64,000 bases of DNA, taken from contig KL647289.1 of assembly GCA_000727475.1 (NCBI GenBank), positions 2,436,798 to 2,500,797 of the forward strand. Reading direction: 5' to 3'. The notes beneath the pieces are model-generated. The model made no database searches. It worked only from the letters and a program-made list of their open reading frames with translations, and had not been told where the DNA came from. Shown here piece by piece: positions 1 through 24,100 of this stretch (positions are counted from its first letter, which is position 1; each line of letters starts with the position of its first letter). Position numbers and translations under genes: made by a program. The stretch is from Sarcocystis neurona. Its lineage: Eukaryota; Apicomplexa; Conoidasida; Eucoccidiorida; Sarcocystidae.

Positions 1-11808
<11,808 letters not shown>

Positions 11809-14800
11809 CTTCGCAGTGGAGGCGAAGAAGCAGCCAGGGATGTTGAAGACGCAGAAGAGGGTGGTAAGGCGACGCGCGACCAACGCTACTCCTGATGAGC
11901 TTTCAGTACTCCATGAGAATTGGATGTTACGGAGAAAAAATCTTGCGCGAACATGTGCGCGTGGGAGCAGTTGCGACAACACAAGGAGGGTGGACCAGCA
12001 GCGTGAGAAGTCAAGCCAAGAGTTCCAGTCATAGCATCAGAGATCGACGATGTGCGGGACTACTCCAAAAGTTGTTATGCTCCCACAAAAGTGCGACGTC
12101 GCTGCGCAGAACTCAGTTGCGAACACCCGAAGCTCCGTGACGTCGAAGATGCTGCGAGCTGCGGCGGGGTTGGTGACAGAATATGTAAAGTCTACTTGTA
12201 TCACGTGGATGCAGAGATCTTTCGAACGTCTTCACGAGAACATCACCAGGGCAGCTCACATAGAGGATGCTGTACAGGACGGAAGGGCGGAGAATGAACG
12301 GAAACACGTGGGAGGTCACGCACGCACGCAGAGGATGGAAGAGCAGTACGGTGATATGAGGGGGTTCTTCAGAAGCATCGACGTTTCAGATATCGGCGCC
12401 CAAATTGCCTACAGTGGCCGCGGAAGATGGACGAACAGCGGTGAACGCTGGCATATGGAAGAGCAGGGAGAAGATATGCACACGCACAAGTCGCCGGGGA
12501 GCGACTGATACAAAGCTGCAAAAAGCTAACTCTCGTAACCGAAAGTAGGCAGTCTTCCTATTGTATGAACCAGCAGCGGGAAAACACTTTTCAGCAGTCA
12601 TGTGCGGGACGGGGTTATACCCATGTCCTACTGTGAATCCATCTGAAACAGGCCTCGCGTGCACGATTTCTCTGAAATACGCCTTGCGTGCAGGCTCTGA
12701 CGCGTGTTGTAATCAAATTACAAATTGAGAACGCTCAAAACAACACCAGCATCGCTGCCGAAGAAACCCAGACTTTCGACTCCTTGTCAACCACCTATTC
12801 ACTTAAGGCAGCCACTATATCCTTGGGTACAACCAGGCTGATCCGCTTCGACCGTTTGTTTTTCACCGCTAAGCACTGATCCGCTCCCTGAATTCACGGC
12901 AACCTGGTTTTCTCCACATCCTCCGAGCGGCGCAGTTGCACGCTCCCACCAAGTAACGCCGTCTCCATTTGGGACAAACTGTTACGCTTTGCATCAAGAC
13001 GATCTCCGCACAGTCAGCTAGGGGAACCCCTGCTAATCGTAAAATTCTATCTTTCTGCACGAAGCAACTTGGAACCCGAACGCGTGCCACCTCAGCATCA
13101 ACCACTGGTATCAAAATAGCTGGGCTGGAGCGCGGGATCCGGTGAGCTGGAGCAGCTCGAGTGCCCCATTGCATGCGAACCACGCAGCCCACCGTGTAAT
13201 TCCATCGCCGGAAGGCATCACCTTTGTTGCGTCTTACGAGAGAGCAATATGTTTGAGGGATTAGCAGCTCTACAGTAGCGACAGTTTGCTGGGATAGTCT
13301 AAGTGGATCCACGATACAGGGGATTCTCGTATGACGAGAGCGCACTGGTGAGTTGGGTTGTTTGCGTAGGGATGTTTGGCCACGCAGCACACGTGCGCTT
13401 CAGCGTTCACGCACCTGAAGGCTCCAGTGCTACACACCATTCTTGCAGCGCGCGCTAACACCCCTAGATGGACGTATGAATGAGAAAGGTTATTGTGCTA
13501 CACTGCCAAACACAGTTGCCAGTCTCAGCATTGAAGCTTGCGTTACTATCCGGGGTAATAAGGCTACTGTGCTGCCACGCAGAGCTGCACCGCAGCCGCT
13601 CCCACTGCGCTGGTAGGCGCGTGTCCCGCAGGGAAGGGACACGCGGGCGGAGCAAAGCAGAATGGCAGAACTTCCCTTATTGCCTGCGGAGCCTAACACA
13701 TCGCGTCGGAAATTTATGTGTGCAATTTGCATTATAAGCATGTACACGTAGAGGCCAACGTGCGGTGAACATCAAGCCTGAGACATGTCGGTAGCTTCCT
13801 TGTCTTAATACCCCAGCGTTGCTGAGGACGTGCGCATCACGCACCAGCTTGCGCAGCAGTAACACGGCACCCGCTTGCACACATGAATTTTTCTACCTAG
13901 GGAGGGCAGTACTAAAACAAGGGCACTTTCTACTTTTGTAGGTGTCTGGTTGGCTCAACTTCTTCAGGTATCGCTGAAGCGCCCTTCCCCTGTGTCCCGC
14001 CATACCGTCGCGCCTTCCGACACCGCACCTTGACTTTGCAAGACAGCACGCCCCTTGTTTCCGTAAGAAAAGCTTTTTCCTCTATAGTCACTGTAAACGT
14101 AATTATTTCTGCGCATCTCTATGCAGCCTGCAGTACCCGTGGATATGGATTAGGGAATGCAGCATGTCGCCTCCCCTACTATGCCCCCCCTTGCACTGCT
14201 CCATCGCCCCCACCCCCCCCCCCGAGGTGGACGCAACTGGCGGAGGTTTAACCTGGTTGTAAACACGTGCCTGACTTCCCTCGTACTGTTTCCTATTTCC
14301 ACTTACATAGGAAGACACACTTGCACATCTGTGTGCTTCCACATGGTGACGTTATGCATGTGGTACATGCGTCAACCTGCCACACGTCAGTAGCGCTTCA
14401 GCTGACGACTGTGCGTTCACGCATCCATCTTGTTCAGTTTGCCGACCTTTGCGTCACCGCCGACAAACCAGGAAATGCATGACGGTGTACGCTGCGTAGA
14501 ACTGTAGAACTGTAACGACGGATCATTGAAGGCACGCCACATGAAGACTGCTCTGTACTTTTCCCATGTGTTACCCCCGCTTCCATATCATACACGTCCC
14601 TATGCAAGGACGAGCAGGCTAGCTCATGACGCATGTTTTCGCTGAGTTATAGATCTCACTGTCTCGTGGTCCAGTCGCCAAAGTTCACTGTTCTCATCGT
14701 GGTGTGCCTTCACAAAATAGTAAGACTTCTGAGGTCCTGAGCACCAACGGACTGCATCCAGTGCCTAGAAGCAGCGTCCGGTTCCTGTACACTCGCGCCT

Positions 14801-15123
14801 CACGTAGTCTTTACGACAAACTTTAAAGCTCACCAGCGCTTGAGCGCCGCAAGTATCCTCTCCAGAGGATAAACCGCGAGATCTTATCTCCCGTATGTGC
14901 GGCCTCCTGTGAAAGTTATTACCTTTACAGACTTCCCTGGCGAATGAAGGGCTGCACATTTTACTGTGTAGCTTTCTTACCTTCTGCGTAAGGAGCCAGC
15001 AAAGAGTACAGATATAAGGAATACGTTAGTAGTGGAGCTGGAGAAAGGAGGAGAACACGGAGGATAAGAAGAATAGGCTGCAGGGTAGGAGTGGGAAGGG
15101 GGGACGCTGTTGTCTACACAAGC
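11809..15123. other. divergent intergenic region between RPB1 and the giant low-complexity gene
   Basis: This 3.3-kb gap separates the RPB1 start (minus, 11808) from the first ATG of the plus-strand giant frame (15124). It should contain the promoters and 5' UTRs of both genes. I saw short open frames on both strands (for example 12869-13390 minus and 12050-12508 plus), but none starts with a credible ATG, carries a recognisable motif or is joined by good splice sites. A run of about 11 C sits at 14212-14223. The 200 bp before 15124 are purine-rich (GAGAAAGGAGGAGAACACGG), as expected for a leader. No tRNA, rRNA or transposon signature was recognised. Confidence 0.6.
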
Positions 15124-18100
15124 ATGCAAATCACTCAGGAAAGGTCCTTACGGAGACAAAATGTGCGACAGCGAATTTTCCGGAGTACACGATTCGTCTG
15201 TCAACCTTACTCTCCAGCGCTTTCCTTCACGGAAGAAAGCAGAACATGTAGCATTTGCGAAGACGTACCGGCCTCTACTGCCAGTGTTCCTCGTTTACCG
15301 CTTCCTTTAAATGAGAGGACGTACGACAGCACTCAGGCATCTCGCCCTCCCTTCTGTTCGTTCAAAAACAAGGCGGCTGCGGAAGTTAGGCACGCTTGTC
15401 TACGGCAGTATGAACACGGCTCAAGAAGAGACTCGCAAATATCAACCGAGCTGGAATCTATAGTCGGTGCAGCCACCTCGAGTCTAGACGCAGACGAGAA
15501 GGAAGCAGCAGAAAGTACACCCGGGAATAGTTTCGTATACAAGGAAAATGATGCTCCGGGTCGATCCTCTCGCGCATCCGCGCCTCCTTCGATGCAACCA
15601 TACAACGGCGCATGCAGAGACTGCGTGCGAAAGAGTAACTATCGGAACAGTCAGAAAATTCCTGCCCCATCGGACGGAGCAGCAAGTCCTCACAGCCTGC
15701 TGCTGTCGTGTCCCGCCGATTCTGCCTCACGAAGATCTCGCGCGGAGACGAGCGGCACACGAGAAGCACGAGAAGTAGTACATCGGGGAACGTGCAGACA
15801 ACGACAGCACACTCAGCAGCATCCAGGACCGCGGAAAGAGCAGAATATGCGCCAACTAGAGAAGCAGCCGCACGTTCGAGAGCGGCTGTTGCAAAGAAGG
15901 CGAAGCGGTATGGGACACTGTCGAGTGAATGGCACAGAAATGTCTTTTCGTTCGGCTGGTAAGAAATGTAGCAGAGAAGGACCCCCCATTGAGGATACCG
16001 TTCCCAGGGTGTTTTTGGTCTCCTCAGGAGCTGCTGCACATGCAGATACCATAGAGAAGACGTCCGTGTCATCAACTGCAGTAGCTGGGACAGAACAAAA
16101 TTCCCGAAGAGACGTAACTGAAGCGCCGGGTTGGAGGGGAATTGCAGGCGAGACAACTCGAGGAGCACTGAAGGTGTCAGGAAGCAAGGGTCGCGTGAGC
16201 CCTTACACACTGGCGAGGGAAGGTAACAGCGGCAACGACAGCTGTGCTTTGCCGGTAGTAGCTGCTTCACAGCACGGCCCAGCAAATATGCGTACCGCTC
16301 CTAGTGGACCTACAGTCGATACCCATGAGAACACAAGGGGGGACCGTGCTCTTTCCACGCCGTCCAGGGAGACCACGTTTTTCTCGTCTCTCGTTTCCTC
16401 TACATTGTGCAATTCTTTTCTTTCTGTGTCGTCTTTTGTGCCCCATTACGCTGGCCGAATCTCTCGTCTGCGACCGCTGCAGCCGCGCCCGACCGTCTCA
16501 CCCCGCACGCTGGATACCCTGTCTCTGCCGCGCCCTGCTACTACTGGGGGGGATGTCTGCGACACATTGCTTCCTGTGACTCCTGCTGTAATGTGTTCTT
16601 CGCGTGCCTCTGCGCCGTTTGACCGTGTTCCGCGCACACTCTCCGCTTCGGAGAGTCGGTGCTCACCATGTCTGCATCAGCTGCCGTCTGTCGAGCAGTT
16701 GCCCCTCTTCCGCAAACTAGTAGCAGAGGCAGAACACGCTCACCGGGAGCGGCGGCAGCAGAAGCTGCAGATCAATCGTCAGCAGCAGCAGCAGCACGCC
16801 CAGCTTCGACAGCTGCTCGAGCAATACGCTCGGCAGCGCAACACCACCTCCAGCCTACATGAAAAGGACAGCGAACTTGGCGGTGTATCTGATTTCTCGC
16901 CAGTGAAGGACGAGAGACGGGTACCTCAAAGAAATCGCAAATCACGCGCAGAAGGTGTGGACAGAAGACGGCGGATATGCGTTGCTGCTGTTGCCGCGCG
17001 TATGCCGACCTTCTCGACGCTAACGCACCTTATACACGTGCGTGCGGCATGTCGAGCTGCGGCAGCAGAGGGACAGCCAAAAAACGGACGTGGTGTTCTC
17101 CGAAACAGCACGAACTCCAGAGGGTTCAAGAGCAGTAGCAGCAGGACCACCAGCAGGGCCAGCGCCAGTAGTAGAAGCAGCAGCAAAACCAAACACCGTC
17201 TTCGGAGGCAACTTAAACAACGGTTCAGGAAGAAAAAACCTGAAAATCCTCCAGGCAACGGTTCGTCGGCAGCAAGTCATACCACTCCTGCTGAGACCCC
17301 AGCGGGATGCCGCAGGTCCTGCAGCAAACAAAGAGACTTGGGTTGCAGTGTGAACAGCGCCGTCAGTGCCACTTCTGGTATCCGAACCGTGGAAGCGTGT
17401 GGGTTCGAGGACCGGTCAACTATACTTACTAGAGCTGCTCACGACGCTTGTGTATTGCAGCGCAAAGTAGATGATGAGCCCTGCTTCTACTCTTGCTCAC
17501 CGGCTTCGTCGGTGCGCGGGCACCACCCTCTCCCTGCTGCTTCCTTCAAAGCGCGCTCGTTCCATTCGCAATCTTGTCCCCGCAGTGCCTCACGTTTTTC
17601 CCCGGTTTCTGTTGGTGCCACGCATGTGTCGAGTTCTGCTAGCGCTTCTATTTCTGCTGACCATGTATTAACTGAGGTACCTGGGGGAGTTGCTACTGCT
17701 GCGGATATGGGAACTGGGAGTGCTCGACTCACTGCTGCTGCCGTATCTTCTCCGGCTGGTATGTCCTACAAGACAGCCGCAGCTGCGAGTCTGTCCGAGC
17801 CAGCTGCCTCGGTAAGCACGAGCTGCTTAGAAGAAAACATCCTACCAACACGTGGAGGCGGAGCCGCATATGTACATCTCAGCAGCAATGACAGCCGCAG
17901 TGCGGACACTGCTTGGGGAGGAAGCAATAGGGAGCTGCTGGGCAGCTGCCAGGTTGCAAAGCATGAGAACGAAGAGTCGCAGCAGTCCCTTTCTGTTGCC
18001 CTGTGCGGCAATGCTGCCTTCACAGAAACACTAGGTATCAGCTGTCCGCGGGAGCGTTATTGGGAGCTGTATAATGCGTATCGGCGGCGCGCGGCGTGCA

Positions 18101-21100
18101 GCGACAGTCCGTTGCGACGCCTGCACAAACTGCAGCAGCAACAGGAACACCAGCAGATGCAGCGGCAGCGGTGGCGGCACATAGAGCAGAAGGGGCTTGA
18201 GGGCTGTTCCGCACTGTTGAAAGAAGGCACGCTTGTGTTCAGTGTGCGCGCTGGAGAGCGGAACATGTGCGAAGAGGAAAATTCTGCAAGTGGCGTCTAC
18301 ACCGCGGACCGAGCTTCCAAACATTCACTTCCTCCGCCTGCCTTTTTGAAACGGCAGTGGAGAAACCGGTACATCGAGCAACCGGCAGGAGCTGCAGTGC
18401 AGAGAGAGACCCACGCGGCAGCAGGACTCGCAAGAGAAACAGCGCGGTGCTCCGCGACAGAGGCAGAAGAAAACGCAGGTCCGCCTCCAGGAGTGGCGAC
18501 AGGTTCAGCAGGGATTCCAGCTCTACCATTTCAAAGGGCGTCATGGTCAGCAGCAGCTCGTCCCGCAGCAGCAACCAGACTACCCACGCAAAGAAGCACG
18601 TGTGGTGAAACAGAATCAGTAGGTGCTTTTCAGAGGGCCCACCGCATACACAGTTTTGCAGTTACACCTTCTGAGAGTGAGCCGCCTCTGCCTGACACAG
18701 CACCAGCAAAAAGAGGGCGGGAACAGAAGAGAGTTGATTCGTTGAAAAAGAAGGAGCAGCAGCGGGCAGGTCACGAACAGTTGCTACAGTATTTCCGTCA
18801 CCAGCTGTTGGAGCATTTCCAGCAGCACTCACTGCAGCATGAGGTCGCGAGAGGGATGGACCGCGAACTGCCGCGTGCTGATTTTCCTGATTCTTACGTG
18901 AGTGTCAACTTAGCGAGAGGGGACCGGCAGGAAGTGAAAAAACGAGACGCAGTGAGGCACGGTGGGAAGACAGGAAAACCGGAAAGAAGCTGGACAGCCA
19001 ATTCGCGCGATGTGCTAGCCCCACCTGCTGATGCTTCTGTGCTGCAGTCTCACAATTCACCTTCGCCTCTTACGCGTCTACAAGTGTATTGCCGGCGCAA
19101 AGCTGCAGCAGGACGAAGAGCCGGCATTGACGCTGTTGATGGTGCTGCACGCTTCGACGTGGGCGCTGCTGTAGACGGCTCACCTTCAAAGCGTCTATTT
19201 CTTAATAACGCTGCAACAATGCACTCGACTCGTGGTGCTGCTGCCCCCGCAGCAGCCGCTCCGGATGGTGCAGATGCTACGGAGCAGAGGGGTATGTCAC
19301 CTTCAGCTGCTTGTGAAGACGTGGTCTCTCGTCTGACGTCGACAGCAGCGCCTTTGACGGCACCAGAGTCTCCTTTGCGTCTTCCACCTCCGCGTTTTTT
19401 GTCGTACGAAAAGCCGTACGGCGCAGCAGCGACGGCTGCAGCACCAGCTGTTCCCCATATTAGTGGTGCTCGTGCTCATATTGCAGGCCAGCTCAACGTC
19501 GCTACTACCGCTACGAGTGCGTCTACTGTTGCCTCTTTTTCGCCGAGTGTTGCTGCTTTTCTCATTCATCCTGTTCGGGCTGCTGTTGCAGCTTCTTCAG
19601 TAGGCGACGAGTGGCCAGCTGTCGGCACTGCTTGGCCTACAGGTGATCCTACAGCTACTACCACCTCTTCTTCCCCTCTGCGGCTTACTGATAAATCAGC
19701 ACATAGAGGAATTGGTATGGGTGCTCGCGTACAAGCCGTCGGGAGACAGCAGCGTACGCTGCACGCTAACGATAAAATACATGCCAGCAGCATGAGTGTA
19801 ATCAGCAGTTGCGACACTGACAGAGCCAGCAGTTGCTGCAGAAGTAAGATGGCTGCTGACATCTTCGCAGACACCGTCAGGGCGTCTGCTTGCGGACGGG
19901 GATGCAATTCCCTCTCTCCTTTTGCTACTTCAAGTGTCTCACGAACAGCAGGCGCCACTGATTTTGACGCGCACATTGCGAGAGAGGTCAGAGGCATAAA
20001 AGGCAAGCGAAACAAGGGGTTCTGCACCGGCAGCAGAAGCAACACCGGCAGCAGGAGTACAAACAACAGGAACAGTGATAATGAGAACAGCAGCAGCAGG
20101 AGTAGGACGAGCAGCGTGGGCCACGGAGAACACTTCAAAATTACGAGAAGCAGCGACAGGGGCAGAAAGGGACAGAGCCGCGGCGACAAGGGCTACTTTT
20201 TACTTTCTTCTCATGATGACGGCAGACCGGAAAATAATGTCGTATCAGTTGTAGCCTCTGACAAACCTCTTGATAGCTCTCCTTCGCACTTTGGCGCGGA
20301 AGCGCACTCTGAAGAAAGAAGAAGCGTTTTGGCTTCTCATCGAGTGACAGCAGCAGAAGCGGCAGCGACGACAGATGGAAAAGAAGCAGCAGGGGGCCTC
20401 ATACCCACGTCAGCCGGAGAGCCATTGTACACCCACGCAAGTTCTCAGAATCGGACAGCAGCATCGAGAACTGCCGATAGCAGGTGTGAATGTTTCCAGG
20501 GAGCCCAGGCAGAGAAAAAGCCGCCCACAGACATAGAAACAAGTTGCTGGTCCTGCCGATGCCCGCACATAGCAGAAAATAGCAATGACAGAGGTCCCTT
20601 GGCGGAATGCGGACTGACTCCGTTGCATCTCCAGGGAAGCAGCAAAGGGCGCTGTCCTGTTGCTACGTGTTGCGTAGGAGGTACGGAAGGTGGGGCGTAC
20701 GAACTGCGCGGAGCATTCTGGAGCGCACGCGCTATTCACGCTGCTGATGCACAGGCGGTGCACCTAGGAGCGTGCACAGCAGCAGCTGAAACAGGCTCTT
20801 CCGCTGCAGGAGCACTACCAGCCGCGGCGGTCTCTGCAGGGGCGGAAGCACACCCTTTTGCACCCGCTTCGTGCCCACTTAGAGCGACCGCCTTCTCGGT
20901 AGCCGCAACGAGGGCTAGAGCAGGAGCGCCCGCTGTTGCAGCAGCCAACTCCACAAACGCAACGAGAACTGCGGTGGTAGCTGCTAGCCCTGGAGTAGTA
21001 ACAGCAGCTAAAGCAGCACCCCAAGTAGCAGCAGCAGACATCCCGGCGAGAACCGTACCGACTGCAATTGGGCTGAAAATGCCGTCTGCTGCAAGAGCAG

Positions 21101-24100
21101 CTACCGTGGCAAAGGCAGTTTCCTCAGTCTCAGAAGCAGCACCCACTACTACGGTACACCGAGGAGCAGCCACCCCGGAAGCAACAGGTTACGCACCGGG
21201 CCCAGTAGGAGGGAACAATGAGGCCGCAACGGTAATAGGCTCTAGCCAGCAAGCCCCCGCGGAGTGCAGCAAATCAGGAGTGTCTTCTGAGACTAGCAGC
21301 CGCCGTTCCCGCGACCATGGGGACGTCCACGACTATGAGTACAAGAACGGAAGAGACAAGGACGGGACGCGCGAAAACAAAAGAAGCAGCGAAGACCAGG
21401 CACAAAAGGGCACACAAGCTGGACACAACGCGGCAGACACATGCCGCGATTACTCAGTGCGAGCCGCCACTGCTCACGGGATGACTGTTCCGACTGCTAA
21501 TGGTGCTGCTGCGTTCAGCAATTGTTCTGAATGTACCTCTTCTTTTCGTGATGACCATTCGCCTGCTACCTACCCAGGATTGGGCGAAACGCATGCATTT
21601 CCCGACGCTAATAGTGTTTCTCCTCCTCCAGTACCGGTCGGCGGTGGTGTTGATGCCGCTGCTATCGGTGCTGTCGCTTTTGCCGAAATACCTCGCGATA
21701 AACGCCCTGGTGCAAATGTTGGAATCCTGCTCAGAGGACACTCGTTGCCTGGTGAAGTGCAGCCAGCTCGTAAAACTGCCACTGCTGACGCTTCAAATCC
21801 TACGTACAGCAGCGGTATGCCGCACGGTAAAAGCAGACCGCTGCTTGCTTGCGATACAAGCATGAGGGAGATGCCTTCAGAAGCCAGGGCGGCGGCGTCT
21901 GCCGTTCCTTCCTGCAAAGAAGTGCAGAGTGTTTCGCCTGCCGTTGCTGTTTCGTGTCTCGCAGCTGCCGTAACCGCTCACCCGGCGAGTCTTAGCAGTC
22001 CTGAAAGTCGGGCTTCTTCATTAGGCAGCGTTTTATATGCTTCTCAGCACCCGCAGAAGCAGCAGGTGCAACCACCAAAGCAGCAGCCGTGTCTCGGGCG
22101 GCGTCCGCCGCCGCATCAGTACCCACAGCAGCAGGCACAGCAGCAACATCAACTCCATGAGCAGTCACGGTTGCAGCAGCAGTATACGGGACAGCAGCCA
22201 CAACCGCAACAGCATCCACAGCAACACCTACAGCAGCAGTCGGCCCAGCACCAAGCACAAAAGCGGCAGCTGCAGCAGCAGTTGCAGTCGCTGCAGCAGC
22301 CGTCCCAGGTGCAGGACTTGGGTTTGCAGCGGTCGCCCTCGCCGCAGCCGCACCAAGGATGGCGCGCGTCTGAGCAGCTTGAACAAGAGCGGATCCAACT
22401 TCGGCAGGCGCAACAGCAACAGCACGGCAATCAACAGGAGCAGCAGGCGAGAGAGGAAGTGTATCACCCGGTCGTGATGCGAGCAGCTTTGGCAGAGAGT
22501 CTGACAGCGACGCAGATGTCTACCTCGTTATTTATGTGGTCGAACTGCAGCAGCACAAGCGAGGAGTCACCCGAATCCCTCACCACAGCAGCCGCCACTC
22601 CGTCAACGGAATCTCCGATGCCCCGTTACCCATCCGCTCCTGCACGGGCATACTCCAAACAGGTTACTGGTGCTGCTGCTCCAGGCAGTTCAGCTGTGGC
22701 TACTGGTGTTGGTGGGGTTTCTGCGTGCTCTGCTGGTCTCGCTGCAGCTGAGAGTTCTCCGGCTAATGCTGGCCCCCTTGCTGCTGGCGTGACTAGTGTC
22801 ACAGCATCTAAAAAGGATAAAGGACTGGCGGATTGTAATCTCACCTGTTCTTTTACAGGGTGTCGAAAAGGCTGTACTCCAATAGAGCAGCAGCAGCAGC
22901 AGACAGCAAAAGGAGCTGCTCGGGATCTTGGCGATGATGCCGCAGTCCTCTCTGTTTCATCAACAGGAAACATAACTGCGCCAGCAGCAGCGAAAAGGGC
23001 AGCCGCTCCCCCGGCAAAGGCTGCAGAAGTCACAGCAGAAATTCCACATTTAGCCTCTACATCTGCAGCAAAAGTGGTAGCAGAAAGGGTTTCCCGTGTA
23101 CACAACGAAGACGAGCGCAGTTTTTCTGCTGTTGACAGACGTGACGCAGAACCTCCTCCTGCAGGTAATGATAGAAGTAGAGTAGCGATCTCTTTGTCGC
23201 TTGCCTCTCTGCCCTCTCTTGATGGCTCCTGTTCTACTGAGGAAGCGCAGCTGACGCAGCTGCTAACACAGCTGCTCCTATTTCTCCAACAACAGCCTCG
23301 TAGCAGAAGTGATGCCCCACTCCTTGCCACTGCTGAGGGTGAAGCACAAGAGCAACACCTTGCTGAGAGGGGTACAGCAGCGGGAACTGCAGGAGCTGCT
23401 CTGACGGGAACTCCTGCTGTTGCTGCTGCGGGCACTGCTGCAGCTGTTGCAGGTGGTCAGCTGCCAAGCAGCAGCTCGGCCCAACCCTGCAAAACAACCC
23501 GCCACGCCTGCCATCCGGCAGCGTCTACGTCGGCGGGCTGTGTTGACGGTGCATCTTTACCCACTGGCTGTGGTGACAGTCTTGCTGGTACCGTCGCAGG
23601 AAGCAGCAAGAGAAGCAGGTGTCTTGTTGAGAGCAACAGCGGTCACGCTGGGCTGCAGAACCCCAATATTGACAATGCGTTTGCTGCCGTTATGAGAAAC
23701 AACATTGAGGGCTGTAGTTTTGCTGTTGCAGGCGACAGCAGCAGCAGCGACAGCAGTAACAGCGTCGCTTTTGGAAGTTGCAGCACTGGCTTAGCTGCGG
23801 TACATATGCGGCCGTCTTCGCCTCCTCCTCGTCCAGGCAGCGCTGTCGTGTCGGATGTCACTGCCGCTGTCGTGCCTGCAGCGGCAGCGACCCGTCCAGC
23901 CGCAGATGCAGCCCCGTGCTCGACTGCAACGGGAAATAGATTCACGGCTGCATCAACGGGACCCAGTTCTGCAGCAGCTGCGGCTTCAAACGCTGCAACA
24001 GCCGTAGCAGCCACCCCGGTAGGACGGCAGCTGGAGCTCAGGAGTGCATCTGAAATGGCAGGTGAGAGGAGTGTAGCAATGGCCCCGACCCCGCCTCTTT

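Noticed and set aside
12869..13390. 173-codon minus frame in the RPB1 upstream spacer
   Set aside because: Starts with GTG, has no motif, and no splice partners were found. I considered an organelle-derived insert but recognised no mitochondrial or plastid gene.
15091..15123. Upstream extension of the giant frame to a GTG at 15091
   Set aside because: GTG is not a normal nuclear start here; the first ATG is 15124 and the upstream codons are purine-rich leader-like sequence.
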